DNA from: Trichodelitschia bisporula | Lineage: Eukaryota > Ascomycota > Dothideomycetes > Phaeotrichales > Phaeotrichaceae | Direction: 5' to 3' | NCBI GenBank assembly: GCA_010356995.1 | Contig: ML996695.1 | Coordinates: 815,061-879,060 of the forward strand | DNA: 64,000 bases | Part shown: positions 11,841-22,925 of the stretch, one piece after another | Layout of the letters: each line of letters starts with the position of its first letter | How positions within the stretch are numbered: the stretch's first letter is position 1 | The notes under the pieces: model-generated | Told to the model about the DNA's origin: nothing | The model's database searches: none | What the model saw: the letters and a program-made list of their open reading frames with translations, nothing else | Made by a program: the position numbers and the translations under genes

Positions 11841-13711
11841 TTAATGGGCAAAGCGGAAATCCAGTCGCTTGTTGCCCTTATCCTTGGTGGTGGAGAGGTA
11901 ATGCTCCTTTTGCTCGGTAGTCATAGCGTCCCACTTCGCTGCGCGTTTCCTGGGTACAGCATTAGCAATGAAATTTTTTCTGCGACTCGATACTACTCAC
12001 TTGTTGACGGAGGTGTAGAAGTATTTGGCAAAGATGAATAGGAAGATATTGTACACACAGAGTGCAATCAGGACCTTGTTGCCTCGGCGGTACATGGGCT
12101 TGTCGTCGTTGCGGTAAATCTGACTCGGTTAGCAATCATGCACATCAGCAGGCGGGCGAGGAAGCTCACATTTTGGCCAACAATGTTAGACGCCTGCACG
12201 CACATGTTGTAAAAGGCGCTGGCGATCGTTCTAGTACGCACCGTACCGGCATTGCGACTCGTGATAGCCACCAAGATGGCGTGGATGTACGGATGACCGA
12301 CAACCATCACGCTAAGCGCGTACTTGACCCAGTGGCTAGTATTGGCGGGAATGAGGAGCAGAGCAACAAGCAACGGCAGTGTCCACAACTGGCCCGCCAC
12401 TCCGAGAAGGAAGCGGTCATTGATTTTCTCTGAGAACCACGTCCAGACAAGCAGCTGAATGATGAAGAGCACGTAGGCAGGAATAGTGAGCAGATTCGTC
12501 TCGAAGGTGTTGAATCCCATGGAACGCAGCTGCAGCGTCAGATAGGCACTGACCGGCTGGTTGGGAATCAGCCACGATAGCCCGATCAGGTAGATCGGCC
12601 ACATGTGCCAGTCCATCAGGCCGTCCCAGAACATGCGGAACGAGATGGCTTGCCGATTATGCATGTCGCCTTTGGAGGGATCGTCACGCAGTACACGATT
12701 AACCATGATCTTTTCTTCGCGCTCGGTGAACCAGCCTTTCTTGCCACGGAACACGGATGCCGTCTGGCAGGGCGAGGGTGGCAGGTAGAAGTAAGAGATA
12801 ATGCCGATAAGGCCCGTCAGGGTGCCCTCGAGCGCGAAGAGCCAGCGCCAGCCGGACATGCCGTTGATGCCGCGCATGTGCAGGATGCCGTAGGCGAAAA
12901 AGGCAGACCAGATTTGAGTTGATTGGTACGAGACCCAGAACCAAGACAGACGCCCGGGCAGCTCGGAGCTAGTGTAGAAGTAGGAGAGGTAGAGGATGTT
13001 GTCGGGGATGAAGCCGCCTTTGCGAGTTAGCCAGAGCCAGGAAGTCAGACGATCTTGCTCACCCTCAATGAGGCCCAAAAGGCAACGAGTGATGTAGAAG
13101 GAGGTGCGCCCGCTCAGGAACGCCTGAAAGCTGGCAACCAAACTCCATGAAACCATCTGGACAGGAATCCATCGATCCGGACCAAGGCGCTTCGAGATCA
13201 ACTGGGACGGGATCTCGGCGAACAAAAAGCTGACATAGAAGATAGTCTGGCCAGTGTTGTAGTCATTCGTGTTCAGTTTCAAGTCACCAAGCATGTTATC
13301 TGACAGAGCTTGGGAGATGTTGCCGCGATCAAGCTGCAGAGCGAAGAACATCAAGCACACCCAGGTGCAGATCCTCCAGTCAATCTGCTCTTTTTAGGAT
13401 GCAACTCCCGTTCTCGATTCAAGACTTACTGTGCGGACAACCTTCTTCTCCTCCTCCATCGTCCATGTGAAGTCGGGGTCGAAGCGATGGAAGCCCTCAT
13501 AAGCTTCGATGGGCTTGTAATAAGCTCCGAGCCCAGAGGAGTCAAAGGTCTTGGTGGTAGCATAAGCAACGGGCTTCCCCTCGTCGAAAAACCTCTCGGC
13601 TGACAACTTGGGGTCGGTTGGAGTTGAAGTCATCGTTGCGGTTAGCAAACCAGAGTTCTCGTCGAAATCGGCCTCGTCAAGATCAGCCTCGTCGTGAGAG
13701 TTGCCCCCCAT
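11841..13711 (-). CDS. MFS anion:cation symporter (Dal5/Soa1-like), candidate sulfonate transporter
   Basis: Plasma-membrane permease of the allantoate-permease group. Exons 13711-13430, 13384-13063, 13017-12170, 12119-12001 and 11949-11841 give 559 residues. The third junction rebuilds LLGLIEGGFIPDN; the intron there stays open in frame and could be mistaken for coding. The N-terminus is about 100 acidic, polar residues, followed by about 12 membrane spans. Family landmarks include LQLDRGNISQALSDNM, FAEIPSQLISKRLGPD and GLIEGGFIPDNILYLSYFY. By memory the sequence resembles yeast Soa1 (YIL166C), which carries sulfonates and inorganic sulfur; general Dal5-type specificity is the alternative. 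It is divergent from a TauD-family dioxygenase, which supports the sulfonate reading. Substrate is an inference. Confidence 0.85.
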
Positions 13712-14822
13712 ATTTGCGACCAGGACGACGACTTAAGTAGCCCTGGGGACCACAACCTGGACTATCCAAATCTTCGGACAACGGTCAGATAGCTTCGGCT
13801 CTTTCTTTGCACAAGCCCACAGCAATCAGCCAAAAACGCCTCCTCTGCAACAACCGAGAGAGCTGAGGAGCAAGTGTGGGGATCGCCACCCGAATGGATG
13901 GCAAAACCACAGCGCTTTTGCTTCTGGATGTCGCATCGCCAAGGAGTCTTTCTACGCTTATTGCAGCCTCCTACGGAGACATAACCAATTGAGGGAAGGC
14001 ATTCAGCCTTTCGCGGAGGAGGCACGAGCGATTGTCGGCCAGACAGATCAGCACGTAAGTTGCACACGGAATTGCGAAATGAGGATAAGCTCTCTTTGCA
14101 TGGAGCTGACGTGCTGCAGAATCCTGGGCTGCCTCAAATGTGTGGTGGTGTACAAGAATGGTGTAAGACGCAACACATCGTGGTGGGGGTGGGGATATTC
14201 GTCGTTGTTCCTGGACATGTCGTGATATCCTTGGCAATTTGCGTGCCGATCATCCCATCAAAGTACCACGTCTAGGTCAACAGCAGCGCCAAATACGCGT
14301 CAGAGGAACCAAACTATCAACACGCCTCGAGCCTCAAGTGTCGTCCAAAAGAAAATGTGAGCATAAGCCTCATCCGTCCGGGCCGCGGGGATTTCCCCAC
14401 GAAACGGATGTGGGGCAAGCCATGTGGGAAGGCAGGGAAAGGTGACTGCAAAGTCGCGGAACCAGACGTCGGTTGTTGTGGTTGTTGCCTGTCATGTGAA
14501 GCCCGGGTCACCCATACGGTGATGTGATCGATCCAAGCGCCAGGTTGCGGGGAAGCTCTCCTATCGGTGCTCGTAAAAGCTGTAGAAATCCAATGCTAGA
14601 TCGGCACTTATGGTGACAGCAGAGTTGACGTGCCGCGATACCCGGAATTCATCGATGGTGCAATCATCGAAGACGGGATCATCCGTAGTTTGAATCGTTG
14701 TTGGAATATAAATTCGTGCTGTACGCACCGCCGCTTCAACAGTGAGCAACAGCCTTCAAGAATTGAACCACAAGAGAAGCACCTACAATCCCAGTTTTTC
14801 AAGTAGAGCATCAATCACCACG
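13712..14822. promoter_or_regulatory. Shared divergent promoter, transporter / TauD dioxygenase
   Basis: A 1.1-kb region between two divergent start codons. It contains ATGGTGCAAT at 14655-14664, one mismatch from the CYS3/MetR consensus ATGRYRYCAT of sulfur regulators in filamentous fungi. One near-match is expected fairly often by chance, so this is only suggestive. No other gene is credible inside. Confidence 0.4.
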
Positions 14823-16158
14823 ATGGCCCCAGCCCCAGCCGTAGTCGAAACGACCACCCTCACTCACAATCCGGCGCTGCGCGAGCCCGTGTCCGCCAAC
14901 ACCATCTACAAGGAGGTGTACATTGGCGGTCCCAAGGCGTTCTCGAAGGATGCCGAGCTGAAGGGGACGGGCAAGCAGCCGCCGGCGAAGTACCCGAACT
15001 ATCTTCCGGTTTGGGACGCCGAGAAGAGTACGGCACCCCTAGCACCGGGAGATCCAGAGTGCTGATTCCCAGCAGAATACGCCCCGCTCCAGCCGTTCAC
15101 CCACTACGAGCACGGCAAGGATGCGGACCCTTCTTTCCCCAATCTTCTTGCTGGTGCCCAGATTGTGGACTTGACGGCCAACATCGGTGCCGAAGTGCGT
15201 GGCGTGCAACTCAGCAAGTTGACGCAGAAGGGCAAGGACGAGCTGGCCCTGCTAGTTGCGCAGAAGAAGGTCGTGGGTACGTAGCATGAGCAACTTGAAT
15301 GAGGGCCATTTGACCCAATTAGCTTTCCGCGATCAGGATCTTGCGGATCTGCCCATCCAGGAGGCTCTCGACTTCGGCGGCTACTTCGGCCGCCACCACA
15401 TTCACCCGACCAGCGGCGCGCCAGCCGGATATCCGGAAATTCACCTGGTTCACCGTGGAGCCGATGACACTACAGCCCGCGACTTCTACCAGGACCGCAC
15501 AAACTCCATCACCTGGCACTCCGACGTAACCTATGAGAACCAGCCTCCCGGCACCACGTTCCTTTATCTCCTCGACGGCCCTGCTGCCGGTGGTGACACT
15601 TTGTTTGCCAACCAGGCCGAGGCTTATCGGCGGCTCTCTCCTGAGTTCAAGAAGAGGTTGCACGGGTTGACTGCCATCCACTCTGCTCACGAGCAGGCCA
15701 ACAACAGCCAGAGCCGGGGAGGTGTTGTCCGTCGGGAACCGGTCACCTCTGTTCACCCCATCGTTCGCACACACCCCGCCACCGGCGAGAAGGCGCTCTT
15801 CGTGAACCCGCAATGTGAGTTGCCCGAGTGTCTAAACTTTCAGAGCTGACCGTTCGTAGTCACGCGCCGTATCGTCGGCTTCAAGAAGGAGGAGAGCGAC
15901 TATCTGCTCAACTTCCTATACGACCACATCGCCAAGGGTCAAGACTTCCAGACTAGGGTGAAGTGGGCACCTGGCACAGTTGTGGTGTGGGATGTACGTC
16001 TTTGATGGCGCTCTTGCTGCTTGATCGAGCTAACCGACCGCTAGAACCGGGTGACGGCACACTCTGCCATTCTGGACTGGGATGACGGCCAGCGCCGCCA
16101 TCTGGCTCGCATCACTCCCCAGGCTGAGAGGCCTTACGAGACGCCGTTTGAGGAGTAG
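14823..16158 (+). CDS. TauD/TfdA-family 2-oxoglutarate dioxygenase (sulfonate dioxygenase type)
   Basis: Fe(II)/2-oxoglutarate enzyme of the group of yeast Jlp1 and bacterial TauD, which oxidise sulfonates such as taurine to release sulfite. Exons 14823-15027, 15076-15276, 15323-15814, 15860-15993 and 16045-16158 give 381 residues; the second exon may begin at 15073 and add one codon. The metal motif HxD is in SITWHSDVTYENQPPG, the third ligand His in NRVTAHSAI, and the 2-oxoglutarate-binding Arg in RRHLARITPQ. Other landmarks are FGRHHIHPTSGAPAGYPEIH and GGDTLFANQAEAY. The start MAPAPAVVETT follows CACG and is the ATG before conserved sequence. It is divergent from the Soa1-like transporter. 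The exact substrate cannot be read from sequence. Confidence 0.92.
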
Positions 16159-16599
16159 GAGAGGAAGCGTGGGAATGAACTTGGAAGCTTTCGCTCGATG
16201 ATCGGTCCGAACCATCGCTTGACGGCTACAGGCCGCGTAGTCTTGCGCAATCGCTGCAACATAGTTAGCACAACGAAGAAATTTCAGCCTAATCGTTACT
16301 CCACCCTTGTAGAGGCAGCTGGATGCCGTGTCTAGCTATATTGGGATAAGCAATGAAGATGTCACAGCAGAGTTGCGATGGTGTTTGCCGCTACGCGCGC
16401 CGCCCCCTGCTCTCTGGTGGATGCTACCCCGCGGCCCGCAGCGGCCATTCCCTTGGCGTAAGGTCACTTGGAGAATGGGGGACTGTGGAATAATGTCGAT
16501 GAAATAAGTGCTTTTGCTCGTCCATTCGCCTCAACACCGAAATCATTCGCGTCGTCGCAATCAACGACCCCCTTTCTCAACACTCGCCCCATCAATAGC
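16159..16599. other. Intergenic, dioxygenase 3' flank and CBS-gene promoter
   Basis: 441 bp. An in-frame ATG at 16468 would extend the CBS protein by 44 residues, but that stretch looks like leader sequence. Nothing else recognised. Confidence 0.4.
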
Positions 16600-17146
16600 A
16601 TGGCCGCCGCCATGACCGAAGCAGCCCATCCCAGCGCCTCAACCGAGACTTCATCATGGGCCAGAAAGTACCGCGGGGTAGGTCTTCATCCCCAGCCAAC
16701 TGCATCTGCAGGATTAACATGCCCAGGCGACAGTGGAAGACCTTGACCCTCCGGCCGCCCTTTCCTCCACTCCCTCCGACCCCATCATGGTGGCTCTCGA
16801 GCGGGCCTTTGAGCGCGACTACACGCACCTGACGGTTGTGTCGCGAGAGAACCGCGCGCTGCTGGGTTACCTCAGTATCCCCCGGCTCAAGGAGCTGCTA
16901 AAGGAGGGCAAAGTGTCGGAGAACGACCCGGTAGAGAAGGTTATGCAGCGGTTCCGGCGCCGTGGTCGCACCTACAAGGTCATCACAATGGAAACTCCGC
17001 TTGAGGAGCTAGAGGCCTTTTTCAACGGCGGTGACAACGGCGGCGAGCCGCAGGACTTCGCGGTGGTGACGGATTTCAGCCGGCGGTTCGTACTGGGAGT
17101 AGCAACAAAGAGCGATCTGGCAGAGTTCGTTAAGAGGAGGCCATAG
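16600..17146 (+). CDS. Small CBS-domain protein
   Basis: Two exons, 16600-16677 and 16727-17146, give 165 residues; the intron has GTAGGT and CCCAG borders and the junction reads KYRGATVEDLD. The body is a pair of CBS motifs: the first around ALERAFERDYTHLTVVS and LLGYLSIPRL, the second around ETPLEELEAFF, FAVVTDFSR and VLGVATKSDLAEF. Such modules usually bind adenine nucleotides, but a stand-alone fungal CBS pair has no assigned reaction. No signal peptide or membrane span. The start MAAAMTEA is chosen because it opens the charged N-terminus; ATGs at 16468 and 16612 are alternatives. This is an ordinary conserved fungal hypothetical as far as I can judge. Confidence 0.85.
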
Positions 17147-18197
17147 GGAATTTCCTGGGTCTTGTGCATGGGACGGCGTTGGTTGATATCCTGTTCAAAG
17201 GTGGTCCTACTATTCGATTTGCTGAGCAGGATGCGGTCGGTCAGTGTGCACTTCAGCATGGTAACGGTTCGGCGCAGGAATTGCTCAACGCACGGAAAAG
17301 GTCTCTGGTCATACGATATTCCAATCCTCAACGAGTGGATTTGCCGGCTGTACAATGAGTTGGTAGCGCATTCTCTTCAGACGTCAAAGAGAGTTGCGAT
17401 GCTCAACTTGTCTCCGTAGTGTCAAGGCGTGTATGCTGGGTGGTACCACTCTTCCAGCCATATGCTAAAATCCCGTCCGTATCCATTGTTGGTACCAAGT
17501 CTACCTTCCATGTATGCCTTACTTCATCGAGTACTCCGTAGAGCACGGGTATATGTCGTGGATATCGCCACCTAGTGACTCGTGTCTCTCTCAGGAATCG
17601 AACTCATTCCGGGACGTCTTTCCTGTAGTACGTGGAAAGGGGCGCTTTACATATGAGCTCCTGTCAAGGGAGACTTTGCTTTGTCTACGGATGTATCCAT
17701 GTTGCTCCCCATATCCGGCTTGTTCTCAGCTTCTTTGATAGAGCTCGGATCGGCCCCACTATGATCCCTCCAGTGCAATCGTCCAATCAATGAAGCTGGG
17801 GCTGACGAGATGTACGGCATGTGCTGACAGTTGGAAACTATGGATTGCTCACAATTCAGATGCACCGCACTTCGTGGGCGCAAATCTGGACGTTGAACAT
17901 AGGGAAAGCGGCCGCTCCCCCAAAGGATCGTCACTGATCACCAAACTCCCCCTCCGCCCCCCCTCCCCCGCTCTCAGCAGGCGTCAGCTCCCCCGCGCCA
18001 TGCAATCAGCCTCCCCACGCTTGCCCAGATCTCAGCAGACTCCACAGCTTTCTCGCTAATTGTGTCGCTTACCTACGGACTTCTTTTCTCTGCCGCAGCT
18101 CGCACCTCTGCCGCAAGAGCGTGAGTGAAGCTTCACCGCCGCCAGAGATCCACCCGGGTCTCCAGCCCCGCGTATACCTCCGCGCCCTGCCGCTGGA
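17147..18197. other. Intergenic, PP2C promoter side
   Basis: About 1 kb. The downstream part (17940-18000) is a C-rich pyrimidine tract with runs of five to seven C, a likely leader or core-promoter signature. No gene or RNA seen. Confidence 0.4.
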
Positions 18198-19551
18198 ATG
18201 CACGCAGTTCGACACGCGCTTCTCTGCTCGCATCCGTCCCCCATCCCTCGTGCGCCCTTCGTGTTCCAATGCGTTCTTCTGCCCAGCACCTGCTGCCGCC
18301 AGTTCTCGTCCCGCCTCCGAGTCCGCCAGCAGCAGCAAGTACAACAGAAGAAGGAGCAGCAGGATGAGCAGCAGCGGCAACACGAAGTCAGAGAAGACGA
18401 GCCCGCCACTGGTACCGCGCCAACAAGCTCTGGGGCCGAAGCTGTTTCTCCTAAGACCTCGTCCTCGCGCGCTCCATTCTACTTCGAGGCCGGCTATGCG
18501 CTGTTCGCTAAGCGCCGCTCGCGACCGTTCCCCCCACCCTTTCTGTCCGTACCGTCGGGCTCATTCTCAGACCCGCTCAGCACACACGACCGGAGTCGAG
18601 ACCGCCGTCCTAGGGTCAACGGTGAGCTAATTCGTGGCGTTACAAATGGCGACGATGCCGTGTATGCCAGTGAGAACTTCATTTGCGCGAATGATGGCGT
18701 GGGTGCCTGGGCAACGCGTGAGAAGGGACATGCCGCGTGAGTTAGAGTCCGCGATGTAGGGGACTGGGGAGCTAATATAGACCGTTAGACTGTGGGCGCG
18801 TCTGATCATACACTTTTGGGCACTGGAGGCGGAGAAGGATGGGTTCGGCGGTGATCGCGAGCCTCACCCCGTAGCATACCTGCAACGTGCGTACGAGCAG
18901 ACGAAGCAAGCAACGGCGGAACCAAACGAGTGGTTTGGGACAACGACTGCAAGCAGCGCGCTGATCACCTACGACCATCAGAACCCGCCACACCCTGTTG
19001 TCTATGCGACTCAGCTTGGCGATTCCCAGATTATGGTGCTGAGGCCGCGCAATCGCCAGATCATATACAAGTCCAAGGAACAGTGGCATTGGTTCGATTG
19101 TCCGCGCCAGTTAGGTACGAACAGCCCTGATACCCCGGAGAAGGACGCAGTCATGGACCGTGTGGAAATTGAAGTGGATGATATCGTGCTAGCTATGACG
19201 GACGGTGTCATTGATAACCTGTGGGACCACGAGGTAGTGGAGATATGCGTGGAGAGTTTGTCCAAGTTTCAGAAGGGTGGGGAGGCGGTGCTTCACGGCA
19301 AGGATCCCGGCGAGATGACCTACTCTGATGAGATGTCGTTTGTGGCTCAGGAGATAGCGAAAGCTGCCAGGGTGATAGCGACAGACCCTTTTGCGGAGAG
19401 CCCTTACATGGAGAAAGCGATTGAGGAGGGTCTATCTATCGAGGGCGGTGAGTTGCTGCTTTCATCAGGGCCTGGGTAGTGCTAATAGACTGCAGGCAAG
19501 ATGGACGATATCAGCGTTGTGGCAGCCCAGTGCAAGCGCCGAAAGGGTTAA
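18198..19551 (+). CDS. PTC7: PP2C-type phosphatase, PTC7/azr1-like, probably mitochondrial
   Basis: Metal-dependent Ser/Thr phosphatase; yeast Ptc7 is mitochondrial and acts in coenzyme Q regulation. Exons 18198-18736, 18789-19447 and 19496-19551 give 417 residues. The N-terminus (RHALLCSHPS, then CRQFSSRLRV) is basic, Ser/Arg-rich and free of acid residues, as in a mitochondrial presequence, and a Gln-rich linker follows. Catalytic motifs: FICANDGVGAWATREKGHA (metal-binding Asp; most relatives read ADGVGGW, so Asn precedes the Asp here), ATQLGDSQIMVLR, VLAMTDGVIDNLWDHE and, on the last exon, GKMDDISVVAAQCK. Exon joins rebuild GHAALWARLIIHFW and IEGGKMDDIS. The start is the ATG before the presequence; an earlier exon is possible because the leader is long. 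Confidence 0.9.
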
Positions 19552-20146
19552 GAAGGCGTAGCAACCATACCGATATTGTGGTCCGCTGCTCTTAGCCGCA
19601 CATCAGCGTTGGCTTTGCTAAACACTGGTTCGGAGCAAGGCAACCCGAGCAGTTAAACACGACTTCCTTCGGTAACAAGTTTATCGGAGGAACGACTGGC
19701 TCTCGTGTGTCACATCGCTACCAAATCGGGCGCCCGATGACCAGTTTGAGCTTCAGTTACCTCGTCACCTACACGCTGCAGCCGGAAGACATCATGCGAG
19801 ATGTACAACCGGTCATACTAGGAATCGAAGACTCGGAGATGGACCATTTCAAGTGAGTGGAGTCTTCCAGCGTCCGAGCTCATCTGCTAAATATTTACAG
19901 ACCGACATTGCAGGTTATGTGGTTCACATCCTGACAAAGTGGGACACATATTTTAAGGCAATGGATCCTCACGACTATAGATCAGATATCCAGGATAGAG
20001 AACTACCCACGTGGTGTTCACTAATGTAATATTGGCATGATGCCATACATGCTGGCAGGACAATCCACACTTCTCCTGTGTCAATGCTTTGAAGCTTCCA
20101 TCAACACTGCGATAGTTGACATCTGAATACCGGCCTCTTTCACTGA
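19552..20146. other. Convergent 3' flanks
   Basis: 595 bp between the PP2C stop and the stop of the minus-strand F-box/JmjC gene. Contains only terminator sequence as far as I can see. Confidence 0.4.
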
Positions 20147-21839
20147 TCATGGGATATCGGCGTCGCTATCATCCCCTCCAAATCCGAATCCAAAGCTGAA
20201 CCCTCCACCTTCACCATCACCCTTCTTAATCTCTTCCCACTTCCCCCTATCTTTCTTCTCCATCCGCTCTAACGTCTCCTCCAGCACATCTGGACACGCC
20301 TCCCGCAACCGTTCTACAAACATGCCATACGGATCGTCAACATCGTCCCGAAACCCACTCACCTGCTCCTTCTTATCCCTCAAGAAGCGCAACACATCTC
20401 CCAACTTCCCCTTCGGCACAAAGTTCTGCGTTACCGCAACCCCCTCCTCCAAATTAAGCACCAGGTGGAACCAACCCCCAGGAACATGCAATACCTCGCC
20501 GGGGTAACAGATTCCTTCCCGACACCCGGGCGTCGCCCGCGCCTCCTCATGGAATGTAAGCAGGTACTCAGCAATGCTCAGCGGGGCCGTGATCTCTGCG
20601 CCGTCCGGCGAGAGCACGACGCCCGGCGGCGCCTGGGGGCCCTGAAACATAAGCCAGTACTTGGCGCCGCGGAGCACGGCGTTCCACGCGCTCGTCCCGT
20701 TCGGGTCCTGGTGCATGGTGCTTCCGCTCCGGGCCGGACCGACGATCAGCCAGCGACTGTCCGGGCGCGCGGGGCCCAGGTGCGCAAAGAGATCGGCGCC
20801 GAAGCAGGGCGGTGGGGTAAAAGCGTCGGGCGCTAGTGCGGTTTTTTCGACGAAGGACCGGTCGAAGAGGTACAGCGGGCTTTCGTCGGCGTTGTGCCGC
20901 ATGTATTGCATGTACTTTGCGAGGGGCCAGTCGACGGCCTCCGCGCGGAAGGATACGCTCGGGTAGGTTGCGAAGAGGTAGTCGGCGTCCCAGGTGCGGT
21001 AGATGGGCCAGGATTTCACCGGCGAGGTGAGGATGAAGGGTTTGTCTAGCCAGGTCCTGTTGTATTCTTCTTCTGAGAGGTCGGAGAGGCGTGGGATGGC
21101 ATTTTGGGCTGGGATGTTGTGCGTATATGGCGTTAGGGGCGTGTGGGCGCAGAAGTAGGGTCGGTGGAGCACGTTGGAGAAGACGCCTTCACAGGATATT
21201 AGAGGCAGGGTCGGATGCGAGAGGAATGTTGCGCGCCAGGTCCCTAGCCAGGTGAAGGTGGTGGGTTTGGATCTGTGAGGGGGGCTTAGCTGGTGATCTT
21301 GTGGGCATGGTTGTGGAAAACTAGGAATGTGCGTGGATAGGACTGTCTCTCATGGAGTCTTGGTGTCACGATTACTGTATAACGGTTCCCGTTGCCAAAG
21401 ACAAAGCAGAGCAGAGCTAGACAATGTAAGAGTCATAGCCTTTGTCTCTGCAAGCTGTCATAGTAAACTTGGTACATGCAGTACCACTTGGAATTAAGCA
21501 AATACGATGCCAGGACAACGAGGCCGAAAACAAGGCTGACTGGGTGTAATGACTGCGGACATACTCTACGAATAGCGCCCTCCACAGTTCATCAACCCTC
21601 GTAAAGGCATACAGGAACTTGCAAGCACCCCCAAGCTGCAGCAGTTCTGCAGCCTCTAGAGTTTCGAGGAAGCTCATGAGCAGTTCATCAGGCAGCTTCG
21701 CGAAGGACCCGGCGTTTGCCTTGAGGTTTACGGCAGCCGTATATGCGTTCCCAGATGGTTTGACAGCCATGGGATGCGAAGGAACGGTACCATCCTCTTC
21801 GTGGTCATTACCGGCTTCAATATCATCGATTATATCCAT
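20147..21839 (-). CDS. F-box plus JMJD6-like JmjC-domain protein
   Basis: Exons 21839-21565 and 21272-20147 give 466 residues. An F-box lies at about residues 46-92 (SFAKLPDELLMSFLETLEA, GACKFLYAF), which would dock to Skp1 in an SCF ubiquitin ligase. The JmjC/cupin domain follows, with iron ligands His279 and Asp281 in MHQDPNGTSAWNAVLRG and His361 in PGGWFHLVLNLEEGVAVTQN. These match the JMJD6 subfamily (hydroxylases or demethylases using 2-oxoglutarate) closely and look catalytically complete. The junction rebuilds ALFVESKPTTFTWLGTWR. The intron is 292 bp, several times the local norm. The first ATG is MDIIDDIEAG; the open frame upstream has none. The C-terminus is an acidic, Gly/Phe-rich tail (GGGFSFGFGFGGDDSD). 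Whether the oxygenase acts on SCF substrates is inference. Confidence 0.88.
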
Positions 21840-22532
21840 TGCGGCGACTTTGGCGTCCAACTTGCTTCGTTTAGACGGCCTCGCTTAATCGGTAGTGGCG
21901 GCGAAATCAAGCTCAGCGGCGAGGCGATATGAAGGAGTCATAAGGTATCACCGGTATAACACAAGCAAAGCGGTTGTAATTCGTCCTGTTCCTTTGCCAG
22001 TTGTTAGCTGTTTAACGGTTCGGTCGAAAGTTGCCACCCGGATAGAAGGTCGTGGAGCATGGAATTTTTTTTTTGGAAGGAGAATGGATTAAGCGATTCT
22101 ACTAAGGTAGTGCCCAAGACAATATGAAATGGCCTAAGCGCAATGTTGGATCGAAGAAGAACCAGTCGGCCGCCAAGTCTCCAGGACCCCGGTCGCCACC
22201 CGTCGGAATAAAATTTCTGACGCACCCACCACCTCCCCACCCCTCCCTCCTCATAAACTTGACAGACACTCGCACAACCTTTTCATCCTCCATCACACAA
22301 ACCACCTGCACCAAATTCGACTTCACCTGTCGAATCTTCACACGTACAAGCACTCACACGGTCGCCGTCTAGATATCACTTCGACTTCGTTATCAACGGA
22401 GTCTCTGGTATCTCACCTCCTCGCAAATCAAAAAGCACTTTTAGGCGACGGTTCCTCCAACCAGCGCCTCTCACGCAAACCCCGCACCAGACCTCTACGA
22501 ACTACAGACGGTCGGAACACTCAGTCGCAATC
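21840..22532. promoter_or_regulatory. Divergent promoter, F-box/JmjC gene and eIF4A
   Basis: 693 bp between divergent starts. The eIF4A side (22220-22530) is pyrimidine-rich (CACCCACCACCTCCCC, then many CACA/CCTC blocks), as is common in leaders of highly expressed fungal translation genes. Confidence 0.5.
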
Positions 22533-22892
22533 ATGGCTGATAGCAAAGGACTTGAGGATGTCCCTGAGGGTATGTGGTCTCTCCTTCGCAGAAAAAAGTC
22601 GACCAGGTCGCATCACCACAGTGACTATGGCGATGTGACCAACTCGGCGTTCACCTTGCTTGCTTATTGAAACTAACATCCCATCACAGGTCTCATCGAG
22701 AGCAACTACGATGAGACTACAGACTCATTCGATGCTATGGACCTGAAGCCCGAGCTTCTCCGTGGTGTCTACGCCTACGGTTTCGAGCGCCCGTCGGCTA
22801 TCCAGCAGCGTGCCATCATGCCCGTTATCAAGGGTAAGTTGTCGCATATCCCCGCATAACGCAGCTCTAACATGCTATCCAGGTCACGATGT

Positions 22893-22925
<33 letters not shown>

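Noticed and set aside
17590-17625. GTTCGATTCC-like string (minus strand) as a tRNA T-arm
   Set aside because: The flanks do not form a five-pair stem and no matching acceptor, D- or anticodon arms were found.
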